This document shows positions 1 to 6,326 of a stretch of 8,301 nucleotides of DNA, one piece after another. Below the pieces are notes generated by a model. That model did not search any database. It saw nothing but the letters and a program-made list of their open reading frames with translations, and was not told the DNA's origin. Position 1 is the stretch's first letter. Every line of letters starts with the position of its first letter. Origin of the DNA: Candidatus Bathyarchaeota archaeon (GTDB taxonomy: Archaea > Thermoproteota > Bathyarchaeia > 40CM-2-53-6 > FEN-987). The position numbers and the translations under genes were made by a program. The stretch is taken from assembly GCA_023247835.1 (NCBI GenBank), contig JAHFFU010000035.1, forward strand, positions 1-8,301, written 5' to 3'.

Positions 1-189
1 CTTGTCGGACTGTTGATTCTCACCTTAGCGCCTTTGGCTTTAGCTCAATCGTCACAGGCCGCAGCAGAATGGGCGCTCTTCAACCAAATTCTAATAATAG
101 GAATCATTGTCGGTATCGTTGTTTTCGGACTCTTGTTCTACGCCATAATTAGGTTTAGAGAGAAACGTCAGAAGACGGGTGCGCAGTAG
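1..189 (+). CDS. Cytochrome c oxidase subunit II, N-terminal membrane half (5' partial)
   Basis: The gene enters from the left edge in frame 1 and ends at TAG 187-189. The visible 62 residues hold the end of a signal peptide (hydrophobic run ending LALAQ), a short polar stretch, one membrane helix at about visible residues 29-51 (from ILIIGI to YAIIRF) and a basic cytosolic tail, REKRQKTGAQ. This matches the first helix of ordinary subunit II: signal peptide, helix running outside to inside, then an Arg/Lys-rich loop. The protein stops exactly where that loop should lead into the second helix, which is encoded by the next gene in another frame. The GTG of that gene shares the last base of this stop (TAGTG), so translation is probably coupled. 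The role is inferred from helix topology and from the neighbour carrying the CuA domain; on its own it is only a small signal-anchor protein. Its true start lies outside the window. Confidence 0.72.
   Translation, partial: LVGLLILTLAPLALAQSSQAAAEWALFNQILIIGIIVGIVVFGLLFYAIIRFREKRQKTGAQ
177..181 (+). promoter_or_regulatory. Ribosome binding site for the CuA-domain gene
   Basis: GGGTG lies inside the end of the preceding gene, seven bases before the GTG start at 189. GGTG can pair with CACC near the 3' end of archaeal 16S rRNA. It supports an independent start at the overlapping TAGTG junction rather than a sequencing frameshift. Confidence 0.5.
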
Positions 190-659
190 TGGTTTCGAAG
201 ACACACGCTATAGAGATTCTCTCCGTCCTCATCACATCTGCGGTCATGGCCTACATCGGCGTGATTGCTGGCGTTACGTTAATTGCAGTGGATACCGCTC
301 CCCCGGGATCCGTTCACGTGAAGGTCATCGCCCGCCAGTTCTACTGGACGTTTGAGTATGCCCCTGGAAGCTCGATTACCTTCCCCAATGGAACAACCAA
401 AGATTACCCTAACGGAGTGTCGCTGCGGAACACTCTCTATGCGAAGGCCGGGGAAGTGGTGGACTTTGAGTTAGTATCTGAAGATGTTGCGCACAGCTTC
501 TTCATTTACGAACTCGGTGTCCACATCGATGCCATTCCCGGCCACGATAACCACTACTGGCTGAGGGCAGACAGCCCCGGGCAGTACAGCATAGTATGCA
601 CGCAATTCTGTGGCACAGGCCATTACACGATGATAGGCCAACTCGTCGTACTCGCATAA
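189..659 (+). CDS. Cytochrome c oxidase subunit II, second helix plus CuA cupredoxin domain
   Basis: This 156-residue protein has one membrane helix (about residues 9-34) followed by an extracytoplasmic cupredoxin domain. It contains the conserved aromatic patch QFYWTFEY (50-57) and a full CuA site: H102, C137, C141, H145 and M148 in the motif CTQFCGTGHYTM. Electrons from a soluble donor (cytochrome c or a blue copper protein) enter here and pass to subunit I. The usual CxExC glutamate is Gln (Q139), as I recall for ba3-type subunit II of Thermus. The start is GTG at 189, one base inside the previous stop, with GGGTG at 177-181 seven bases upstream as a ribosome binding site. The protein lacks the first helix and signal peptide of a normal subunit II; the previous gene supplies these, so the two gene products together make one subunit. 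Family assignment is very secure. Confidence 0.93.
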   Translation: MVSKTHAIEILSVLITSAVMAYIGVIAGVTLIAVDTAPPGSVHVKVIARQFYWTFEYAPGSSITFPNGTTKDYPNGVSLRNTLYAKAGEVVDFELVSEDVAHSFFIYELGVHIDAIPGHDNHYWLRADSPGQYSIVCTQFCGTGHYTMIGQLVVLA

Positions 660-676
660 TGGAGCGATGACGTGCG

Positions 677-2158
677 ATGCAAGTCGTAGTCCAAGAGAAG
701 CAGAGGCCAGCGTTCTATACCAGCCTGAAAGGCATACTGACCACAACTTATCACGCTGACATAGGAATTCTCTACATTGCAACCTCATTCTTCTTCTTCA
801 TACTCGGCGGCGTCGCCGCGCTCTTGATCAGAACTCAGCTGGCAGAGCCAGGTAACGCAGTAGTAACGCCTCAAGTCTATGACAGCCTCTTCACAACCCA
901 CGGCACCACGATGATTTTCCTATGGGTCATACCCAGCCTTATCGGCTTTGGAAACTACTTGGTGCCGAAACTCATAGGAGCCAGAGACATGTACTTCCCG
1001 CGTTTGAACGCGCTTAGCTACTGGCTGCTTCCGATCGGCGGCGCGCTGATCTGGGCCGGATTACCTGATGCTGGTTGGAGCGGCTACGCGCCTTTGTCAG
1101 TTTATTCCCCTGGTTACGGAATTGACCTTTGGCTCCTAGGCCTTAATGTGCTTGGGATTTCTTCTATCTTGGGCGCTGTGAATTTTGTCGTTACAATCTA
1201 CAAGCTTCGCGCGCCAGGTGTCATGTTCAGGAACATGTCACTCTTTGTCTGGATGACTCTCGTAAACTCATTCCTAATCATAGGCGCAACCCCAGTCCTC
1301 TCGGCCGCATTGGTAATGCTTCTATTCGACCGCAATCTCGGGACAGGATTCTTCCTACCCAATCTTGGTGGCGATCCACTTATGTGGCAACACCTGTTCT
1401 GGTTCTTCGGTCATCCTGAAGTATACATTATGATAATCCCCGCTTTCGGGCTCATATCTGAAATTATCCCAATAATGTCTCACAAGAAAATATTCGGCTA
1501 CGGAATGGTCGCCGGCTCCGGAATAATGATAGGTGTGTTCGGTTTCGGAGTGTGGGCGCACCACATGTTCACATCTGGGCTTTCAATAACGGCACGATTC
1601 CCGTTCGCTGCTATGACTCTCGCCATAGCCGTCCCATCTGGAATTAAAGTGTTCAACTGGATTGGCACAATGATTGGGGGACGCATCAGCCTAAAGGTGC
1701 CAATGAAATACGCTATCGCATTCATCTCCACATTCTTCGTTGCTGGCGCTACGGGCGTCTTTCAGGCGGCGATTCCGGTTGACTACTTACTCCATGACAC
1801 ATACTGGGTCGTCGGCCACATACACCTGATGCTCCTCGGCGCCTCGACTCAGGCCATTTTTGCCGCGCTGTACTTCTATTTCCCTTACATGTCTGGAAGA
1901 ATGTACAGCGAGAAGTGGGGAAACATCCAGTTCGTCCTAACGCAGGTTGGCATCTACCTTCTATTCTCGATGATGTTGCTGTTGGGGTTGCAGGGCATGC
2001 CAAGACGCTGGTACACTTACCCAGTCGAATACGCAACTCCGAATCTTCTGGCCAGTGTAGCGTCCTTCCTGATAGGAATAGGAGTCATCATTTTGGTTGT
2101 TAACTTGGTGTTCAGCTGGCTTCGTGGGCCACGAGTCACTGGTGACCCATGGCCGTGA
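677..2158 (+). CDS. Heme-copper oxidase (cytochrome c oxidase, A-type) subunit I
   Basis: This 493-residue polytopic protein is the catalytic subunit, reducing O2 to water and pumping protons. Visible landmarks are H75 (low-spin heme, FTTHG), the CuB ligand H246 with its cross-linked Y250 in GHPEVY, CuB histidines H295/H296 (WAHHM), H373-D374, and heme ligands H381 and H383 (VVGHIH). The arginine pair that contacts heme propionates is R443/R444 in GMPRRW. The D-channel set is complete: N93, D104, N111 and the gating E248. The K-channel lysine is K324 in PSGIK, with Ser where Thr is usual. These residues define an A-type, D-channel enzyme rather than B or C type. The length is a little short for the family, but all core helices seem present. 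ATG 677 is preceded by GGAG at 661-664, and the gene follows the CuA gene by 17 bases. Its 3' end overlaps ctaA by 10 bases. Confidence 0.97.
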   Translation: MQVVVQEKQRPAFYTSLKGILTTTYHADIGILYIATSFFFFILGGVAALLIRTQLAEPGNAVVTPQVYDSLFTTHGTTMIFLWVIPSLIGFGNYLVPKLIGARDMYFPRLNALSYWLLPIGGALIWAGLPDAGWSGYAPLSVYSPGYGIDLWLLGLNVLGISSILGAVNFVVTIYKLRAPGVMFRNMSLFVWMTLVNSFLIIGATPVLSAALVMLLFDRNLGTGFFLPNLGGDPLMWQHLFWFFGHPEVYIMIIPAFGLISEIIPIMSHKKIFGYGMVAGSGIMIGVFGFGVWAHHMFTSGLSITARFPFAAMTLAIAVPSGIKVFNWIGTMIGGRISLKVPMKYAIAFISTFFVAGATGVFQAAIPVDYLLHDTYWVVGHIHLMLLGASTQAIFAALYFYFPYMSGRMYSEKWGNIQFVLTQVGIYLLFSMMLLLGLQGMPRRWYTYPVEYATPNLLASVASFLIGIGVIILVVNLVFSWLRGPRVTGDPWP

Positions 2159-2610
2159 AACTGACAGCCTTCAAAGGACTGTCGCTGGCCACCGTAGTTG
2201 CCGTCTATATCCTGATAGTCCTCGGTGGGGTCGTATCTTCTACAGGTTCGGGATTAGCCTGTCCCGATTGGCCCTTGTGCCAGGGACAAGTGATTCCGGG
2301 GCTCACAATTAGTGTAATCATCGAGCTCGCACATAGGGTCTGGACGATTGTCGTCACGGTCCTAGTTGTTGCCACGATGCTGGTTGCATGGGGCAAGTAT
2401 CGCTGGCCCAGCAGAATCACAAAATTTTCGACATTAACGTTCGCCTTACTTTTAGGTCAGATCATCCTCGGCATGATAACCGTAAACACGAGGACGCTTC
2501 CGATGGCCGTCACCTCGCATCTTGCACTTGCGACACTCGTATTCGCCAGCGCGCTTACCACAACATTGAACGCGATGGCTTACGATTCTAGGGGGGTGCA
2601 CGCTCGCTGA
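2149..2610 (+). CDS. ctaA: Compact (half-length) heme A synthase, CtaA/Cox15 family
   Basis: This enzyme oxidises the heme O methyl group to give heme A, the cofactor needed by the oxidase encoded just upstream. The 153-residue protein has four predicted helices (about 12-31, 57-80, 93-112, 119-143), half the eight of bacterial and mitochondrial CtaA. The conserved loop GGVVSSTGSGLACPDWP carries cysteine C38, followed by C44. Helix 2 has the signature ELAHR (E59, H62), and helix 4 supplies a second histidine, H124. Half-size CtaA is established from archaea such as Aeropyrum, where it is thought to act as a dimer, so this is probably intact rather than truncated. ATG 2149 overlaps the subunit I stop by 10 bases, with GGTGA at 2141-2145 as ribosome binding site. 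No heme O synthase (CtaB) gene is present in the window. Confidence 0.9.
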   Translation: MAVKLTAFKGLSLATVVAVYILIVLGGVVSSTGSGLACPDWPLCQGQVIPGLTISVIIELAHRVWTIVVTVLVVATMLVAWGKYRWPSRITKFSTLTFALLLGQIILGMITVNTRTLPMAVTSHLALATLVFASALTTTLNAMAYDSRGVHAR

Positions 2611-2696
2611 CGAAGGAACAGGTCGTGGTGGTTGCTTTCACCATAACAACAGTAGTCGTGATATCGGTCATCCTGCGGGCTCTGTTAACGAAGTAG
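2607..2696 (+). CDS. Putative 29-residue single-helix membrane peptide of the oxidase operon
   Basis: A short reading frame fills the gap between ctaA and the convergent gene. From CTG 2607 it encodes TKEQ, then an uninterrupted hydrophobic run (about residues 6-22: VVVVAFTITTVVVISVI), then LRALLTK and TAG at 2694-2696. The charged ends and single helix look like the tiny accessory subunits seen with several heme-copper oxidases. CTG overlaps the ctaA stop as CTGA, the same geometry as the common ATGA junction, and GGGGTG at 2593-2598 sits eight bases upstream. GTG 2625 or 2628 are the only other starts, and they would cut into the helix. The use of CTG, the small size and the lack of any recognised family keep this tentative; a chance frame is possible. 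If real, a role as a small oxidase subunit or assembly peptide is inferred only from position. Confidence 0.42.
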   Translation: MTKEQVVVVAFTITTVVVISVILRALLTK

Positions 2697-2702
2697 GACG
2701 GG

Positions 2703-3614
2703 TTAACTCGGAGGAGGAGAGAACCCTTCCGTTGGATGCGCCTGCAATGCTAGCAACTCCCGCATCGAATTCGCTGAGAGGTTCAGAGATCCGATCCTCA
2801 ACTCGTGCCCGCTCTTCACTTGCTCTTCCAAGAGATTCCTACTCAACTCATATGGCCCAGTCAAATAGACAGAACGCATCCCCCTCCTATCCTCTCTCCA
2901 TATTGTAGTGACTTCTCGCTCGATTCGGAACATGTCGTAGACTTTGCCTGACAGATGCCGCTCGTACTCACCGGCCGAAGTCCTTGTGAAGTCTGCTATT
3001 CGGACTTCCAGAGACTCCGGGTATGATGGGGTAGCAGTCGCGAGGACTGGTTGCGCTGGGGCAACGTTCTCAGGAATTAGCTTGCGCTGAGTCAGTGGAA
3101 CGGCCAATTTCGCTTCCTCTTGGGAACCAAGCCTGCCAATAGAGCCGAAGATCGTGTACGACAATACTCCGAAGGTGACGAGGAGAATTTCAACCCACCA
3201 GCGTGCTTCATTGTATATCGAGCGGATGAATACCTGGAGAACTAAGTCCGCCACGGAAAAGAGGCCGAGAAATGTGAAGAAATACCCTATGTAGGCTATG
3301 TTTCTGTAGAAGCCTGATTTCGGAGGTGTCTCTTCTTCAACTATCGTTTCTATACCCACATCCGGCACAGGTGAGGGGGGTTGCGTTGCTGTTGATGCAG
3401 CGGCCTCAGCCGGTCTGAGCAGGTAATAAAGGGAGATGAAAACTGCCGCTGAACCTCCCACAATGAGGTTGGCCCCGACGAACTGCGAAGTTAGTTGCCG
3501 CGCTCCCGGAAAACCGGCGGCGACGAAATTGAAACCATAGTCAATCAAAACGAAGCCGCATGCGAGCCCAATGAGCTCGTAGAGCCTTCGTGAAACCAAG
3601 GACGTTCGAGCCAT
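2703..3614 (-). CDS. Uncharacterised four-helix membrane protein with C-terminal cytosolic domain
   Basis: I do not recognise this 303-residue protein. It has two helical hairpins, at about 14-35 with 45-66 and 106-130 with 139-160. A Pro/Ala/Glu-rich linker (68-100) separates them, and a second linker (162-200) leads to a soluble region (201-303). That tail has mixed charge (for example FRIEREVTTIWRED, 229-242) and ends in a proline-rich stretch. No metal-binding or catalytic motif is evident. Similar start motifs in the two hairpins could reflect an internal duplication, but the match is too weak to claim. The gene sits on the opposite strand between the two oxidase operons, shares the control region 3615-3734 with subunit III, and converges on the ctaA operon six bases from the micro-ORF stop. 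A link to respiration is therefore possible from position only. ATG 3614 is preferred because a weak TATA-like element (3634-3641) lies about 24 bases upstream, as for a leaderless mRNA. Confidence 0.8.
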   Translation of the reverse strand: MARTSLVSRRLYELIGLACGFVLIDYGFNFVAAGFPGARQLTSQFVGANLIVGGSAAVFISLYYLLRPAEAAASTATQPPSPVPDVGIETIVEEETPPKSGFYRNIAYIGYFFTFLGLFSVADLVLQVFIRSIYNEARWWVEILLVTFGVLSYTIFGSIGRLGSQEEAKLAVPLTQRKLIPENVAPAQPVLATATPSYPESLEVRIADFTRTSAGEYERHLSGKVYDMFRIEREVTTIWREDRRGMRSVYLTGPYELSRNLLEEQVKSGHELRIGSLNLSANSMRELLALQAHPTEGFSPPPS

Positions 3615-3637
3615 GCGAGAAGGAAGCGGTAGCTAAT

Positions 3638-3652
3638 AAGAATACGATTCTT
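3638..3652. promoter_or_regulatory. 15-base palindrome in the divergent promoter region (possible operator)
   Basis: AAGAAT-ACG-ATTCTT is a perfect inverted repeat with 6-base arms and a 3-base centre. It lies 24-38 bases upstream of the minus-strand start at 3614 and overlaps the only TATA-like stretch for that gene (TCTTATTA, minus strand, 3634-3641). A dimeric regulator bound here would block that promoter. It could also act on the divergent plus-strand promoter about 35 bases away. Function is inferred from symmetry and position only. Confidence 0.35.
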
Positions 3653-3685
3653 TTCGGCCGCTAAGTGGATTCAACAAAGCCTTTA

Positions 3686-3700
3686 CCGAAAATTTATATT
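3686..3700 (+). promoter_or_regulatory. Archaeal BRE/TATA promoter for the subunit III operon
   Basis: CCGAAAA (BRE-like, 3686-3692) runs directly into TTTATATT (TATA box, 3693-3700). With the usual spacing of about 25 bases, transcription would begin near 3722, giving a leader of only about 13 bases before ATG 3735. This is the clearest promoter in the window and one of the reasons for calling the organism an archaeon. Confidence 0.65.
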
Positions 3701-3734
3701 TCATGCAGCGGGGCTGGGCGAAGGGATCCTAAGA

Positions 3735-4583
3735 ATGGGAATCGCCGGTGAGGCCTCGCCGAAGCAGCCAGAAGAACATGTTCCGGAATATTTGGAGCAC
3801 AGCATCTGGCCTATAGTTATTGCCCTTGCCACCGGCGTTGCGATTACCGGCCTCTTCTTCCTTCTCAAAGGCTTAGTCCTACTGGCAGGGCTTTTGATGA
3901 TGCTCTCATTCGGCGCAGTTCTTGTTGCATTTCTCTACAGCGACACAAAGAACTGGTCCTCGACAGTCACAAAATCGTTGCCTCGAATCCCGCGAGACAC
4001 AGTCCTCGGACCATTCCCCGTCGACATTAGCCTCACCATCCAAATCATCATTCTCACCGAGCTTCTCCTTTTCGGTGGAGCATTTGGAATGTATTTCGCG
4101 ATTAGAGCGCAGCTTCCATTCTGGCCCCCCGCCGGTGCCCCAATCCTAGATGACTTCATCGCTCGCATCCAGACTCTGGTACTGATCTCGAGCAGCGTTC
4201 TTGTTGAGTGGGCGGTTTGGCAACTGAAACTGGGTAGGGAGAAAGCCTTCAAGGTGGGGATCGTTGGAACCACTATTCTCGGGAGTCTCTTTCCGATTCT
4301 CCAATTCGGTTTCGAGTGGCCCCACCTGATCCTCGATAACATACTTACCCCTGCAAGCGGAATCTTTGGGGCGAGTTTCTTTCTTCTAACGGGCATTCAC
4401 GGAGCACACGTCGTTGCCGGCTTGATCGCCTACGTCTATACAGACGTTCGGGCGTTCATGGGGCAGTATTCGCCGAAGAACTATGGCTTTGTTGAGGCCA
4501 CTTCGACCTATTGGCATTTTGTCCACATAATCTGGCTCATCCTTTTCGCTCTGATGTGGCAGGGGAGTCGACTCTTAACTTGA
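3735..4583 (+). CDS. Cytochrome c oxidase subunit III
   Basis: This 282-residue protein is the third core subunit, which in A-type oxidases stabilises subunit I and supports proton uptake. An N-terminal hairpin (about 24-45 and 47-68) is followed by the five-helix subunit III core. Family signatures are TELLLFGGAFGMYFAIR (108-124, with the conserved E109), FFLLTGIHGAHVVAGL (215-230) and VEATSTYWHFVHIIW (253-267, with E254). In the last motif the usual Asp after WHFV is replaced by His (H264). The gene has its own promoter at 3686-3700 and stands apart from subunits I and II, separated by the minus-strand gene. The start at ATG 3735 fits the TATA position. Its stop overlaps the TTG start of the next gene by four bases. 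Confidence 0.93.
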   Translation: MGIAGEASPKQPEEHVPEYLEHSIWPIVIALATGVAITGLFFLLKGLVLLAGLLMMLSFGAVLVAFLYSDTKNWSSTVTKSLPRIPRDTVLGPFPVDISLTIQIIILTELLLFGGAFGMYFAIRAQLPFWPPAGAPILDDFIARIQTLVLISSSVLVEWAVWQLKLGREKAFKVGIVGTTILGSLFPILQFGFEWPHLILDNILTPASGIFGASFFLLTGIHGAHVVAGLIAYVYTDVRAFMGQYSPKNYGFVEATSTYWHFVHIIWLILFALMWQGSRLLT

Positions 4584-5056
4584 AGCTAGGAGACTTCGGC
4601 ACCTTCGTCGTCTTCACCGCCATCTACGCCGCGGGCACTCTGGGCCTTCCGAAGATCCCACTGCTCGCATATCAGATCAAGATTGGTGAGACCCCGAGTG
4701 CCTTTGTCGCTATCTTTGGGTTGCCAGCTGTCCTTGGCCTGACGCTCGGGCAATTCATCGCAAACCTTGGTGTAGAAGCATCCCCGATTGCATCGCTCTC
4801 ACCGGTCTTCTCGTTCATAGGCCTATTGATAATCTACTATGCGCGTAAGTCCAGTACTCTTGCCGGTTGCATCGTCTACATAATCATTACCTCACTTTGG
4901 CTAACCTACCTATTACCAACGACCTCAGGAATATCTACAACCGAAGCCGCATACTCAGCGTTCATCGGCCAATTCATCGCAGTCATCATAGGTTATCTTG
5001 CGTACCTTTTGGTAAGCAAAACGATGCTGGCCCATCGACCTACCGCTGACAATTGA
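4580..5056 (+). CDS. Small QueT-like membrane protein coupled to oxidase subunit III
   Basis: With the start at TTG 4580 this is a 158-residue protein of about five or six helices. The segment GETPSAFVAIFGLPAVLGL followed by TLGQFIANL (residues 36-63) resembles the core of QueT-type small transporters, which are thought to take up queuosine precursors as substrate-binding partners of ECF transporters. The rest is hydrophobic with little charge. No ECF ATPase or coupling subunit is nearby. An upstream ATG at 4511 exists in frame, but it would lie deep in subunit III and add a non-hydrophobic, unconserved N terminus. TTG 4580 gives the four-base overlap TTGA with the preceding stop and GGAG at 4564-4567 upstream. 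Because of the coupling, an oxidase-associated role is an alternative to vitamin or base transport. The family call is moderate. Confidence 0.6.
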   Translation: MKLGDFGTFVVFTAIYAAGTLGLPKIPLLAYQIKIGETPSAFVAIFGLPAVLGLTLGQFIANLGVEASPIASLSPVFSFIGLLIIYYARKSSTLAGCIVYIIITSLWLTYLLPTTSGISTTEAAYSAFIGQFIAVIIGYLAYLLVSKTMLAHRPTADN

Positions 5057-5064
5057 AGAAAGAA

Positions 5065-5076
5065 CCCCTTGTGGGG
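5065..5076 (+). other. Short GC hairpin after the subunit III operon
   Basis: CCCC-TTGT-GGGG forms a 4-base stem with a 4-base loop, eight bases after the stop at 5056. It has no T-run behind it, so it is not a convincing archaeal terminator. The gap 5057-5129 otherwise shows only a weak TATA-like TTACAAAA (about 5083-5090) that might serve the CoA-transferase gene. Confidence 0.2.
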
Positions 5077-5119
5077 CATCCTTACAAAAGTCACCTGGCA
5101 GCTACTCCGAGCAGGGATA

Positions 5120-5133
5120 GTGGAACGCAGTGT
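5120..5133 (+). repeat. 14-base direct repeat, copy 1 (over the CoA-transferase start)
   Basis: GTGGAACGCAGTGT occurs here, with its second GTG (5130-5132) being the start codon of the CoA-transferase. An identical copy lies at 6327-6340, just after that gene's stop. A 14-base match is somewhat unlikely by chance in a window this size (roughly one in eight by simple counting), so meaning is uncertain. Confidence 0.5.
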
Positions 5134-6323
5134 CCGGACCTTTGGAAGGTATACGGGTTCTCGATGTTTCTAGAGTTCTAGCCGGCCCATTCTGCTCAAT
5201 GATTCTCGGAGACCTCGGAGCCGAGATTATCAAAATAGAACCCCCAGCCCGAGGCGACGACACAAGGCATTGGGGCCCACCATTCATAGGCGAAGAGAGT
5301 GCCTATTTCCTTTCGGTTAATCGCAACAAGAAGAGCCTAACCCTGAATCTCAATAGCGAACTAGGGAGGAATATCTTCTACGAGCTTGCAGCTAAGTGCG
5401 ATGTTCTACTCGAAAACTTCAGGCCGGGCGTCACGGAGAAGCTCGGGATGGATTATTCGGCAATTGCTAGGAAGAATCCGCGGCTGGTTTATTGTTCAAT
5501 CACGAGTTTCGGGATGACTGGAGATTACAGAGAGCGGTTGGCCTACGATATTGTGGTGCAGGGAATGGGCGGGCTCATGGGAATCACTGGTGAACCAGAT
5601 CGACCCCCAGTCCGAATTGGAGTTGCCGTGTCAGACATTGGTGCCGGGATGTATGCATCAATAGCGATCCTTGGGGCGATTATCGCTCGCCAAAGCTCCG
5701 GTAGGGGGCAGTGGCTTGACATTTCACTGCTAGACAGCACCGTTTCGTGGATGACGTATATGGCCGCAGACTATTTCGCGAGCGGACGCAATCCGAAAAG
5801 AATGGGTTCGGCACACCCCACCATAGTACCCTACCAATGCTTCAAGACAAGAGACGATCGCGTCATTACCCTCGCGATAGGCAACGACAAACTGTTCCGA
5901 GAATTATGCAGGGCAATTCGAATGGAGAGACTCGCGGACGATCCAAGGTTCGCAACGAACCCGAGCCGCGTGGCACACAGGAATGAGTTGATACAAATCC
6001 TTGAGGATGTATTTAGAGGAAAAACGCGGCGAAAGTGGCTGAAGGTTCTGGTTGATGCACAGCTGCCCGCAGGTCCCGTATACTCAATGGAGGAAATATT
6101 CTCGGACCCGCAGGTCTTGCATAGGCAAATGCTCGTGAAAGTTCAGCATCCCAAAGCCGGAGAGATTAACCAGATCGGGATACCAATGAAATTCTCTGAG
6201 ACAAGGCCTGAGATCAAATCGCCACCGCCGCTTCTCGGCGAGCACACCGAAGAAATCTTACGCGGATTGCTTGGCTACGACAAGCAGCGCATCGCCGAAC
6301 TTCACGCACAGGGAGTGATTTGA
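5130..6323 (+). CDS. Family III CoA-transferase (CaiB/BaiF type)
   Basis: This enzyme moves CoA between carboxylic acids, usually from an acyl-CoA donor to a substrate acid, through an aspartyl-CoA thioester. The 397-residue length is typical. Family signatures are GIRVLDVSRVLAGPFC (7-22), LGDLGAEIIKIEPP (26-39), LENFRPGVTEKLG (94-106) and the catalytic Asp in AVSDIGAGMYA (D169). Near the C terminus, PAGPVYSMEEIF and LGEHTEEIL are also conserved. The substrate cannot be read from sequence; formyl-, carnitine-, succinyl- and other acyl-CoA users share these motifs. GTG 5130 is the only upstream start before an in-frame TAG (5118), with TTG 5142 as a less likely internal choice. The neighbouring acyl-CoA dehydrogenase suggests a part in acyl-CoA degradation, which is inference from context. 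Confidence 0.93.
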   Translation: MSGPLEGIRVLDVSRVLAGPFCSMILGDLGAEIIKIEPPARGDDTRHWGPPFIGEESAYFLSVNRNKKSLTLNLNSELGRNIFYELAAKCDVLLENFRPGVTEKLGMDYSAIARKNPRLVYCSITSFGMTGDYRERLAYDIVVQGMGGLMGITGEPDRPPVRIGVAVSDIGAGMYASIAILGAIIARQSSGRGQWLDISLLDSTVSWMTYMAADYFASGRNPKRMGSAHPTIVPYQCFKTRDDRVITLAIGNDKLFRELCRAIRMERLADDPRFATNPSRVAHRNELIQILEDVFRGKTRRKWLKVLVDAQLPAGPVYSMEEIFSDPQVLHRQMLVKVQHPKAGEINQIGIPMKFSETRPEIKSPPPLLGEHTEEILRGLLGYDKQRIAELHAQGVI

Positions 6324-6326
6324 GGC

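Noticed and set aside
175..195. Programmed frameshift or sequencing error joining the two halves of subunit II
   Set aside because: No slippery run or clear indel signature is visible, and the second half has its own GTG with a spaced GGGTG site. Two coupled genes explain the junction better, though an error cannot be excluded without reads.
471..788. 105-residue minus-strand open frame across subunits II and I
   Set aside because: It lies antisense to two genes with full catalytic motifs, and its translation shows no recognisable domain; a shadow frame.
1749..2036. 95-residue minus-strand open frame inside subunit I
   Set aside because: Antisense to the heme-ligand region of subunit I, with Cys/Arg-rich composition and no family features.
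2149..2610. Heme A synthase as a truncated pseudogene
   Set aside because: Half-length, four-helix CtaA is an established archaeal form and the Cys pair and both histidines are present.
3935..4396. 153-residue minus-strand open frame inside subunit III
   Set aside because: The translation is Arg/Pro/Ser-rich with no domain and is the complement of conserved helices; a shadow frame.
4511..4579. Longer N terminus (ATG 4511) for the QueT-like protein
   Set aside because: It would overlap subunit III by 73 bases and add a stretch that is only the out-of-frame reading of a conserved subunit III motif; TTG 4580 fits the stop-start overlap.
5065..5076. Intrinsic terminator after the subunit III operon
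   Set aside because: The stem is four bases only and has no T-run; listed just as a hairpin.
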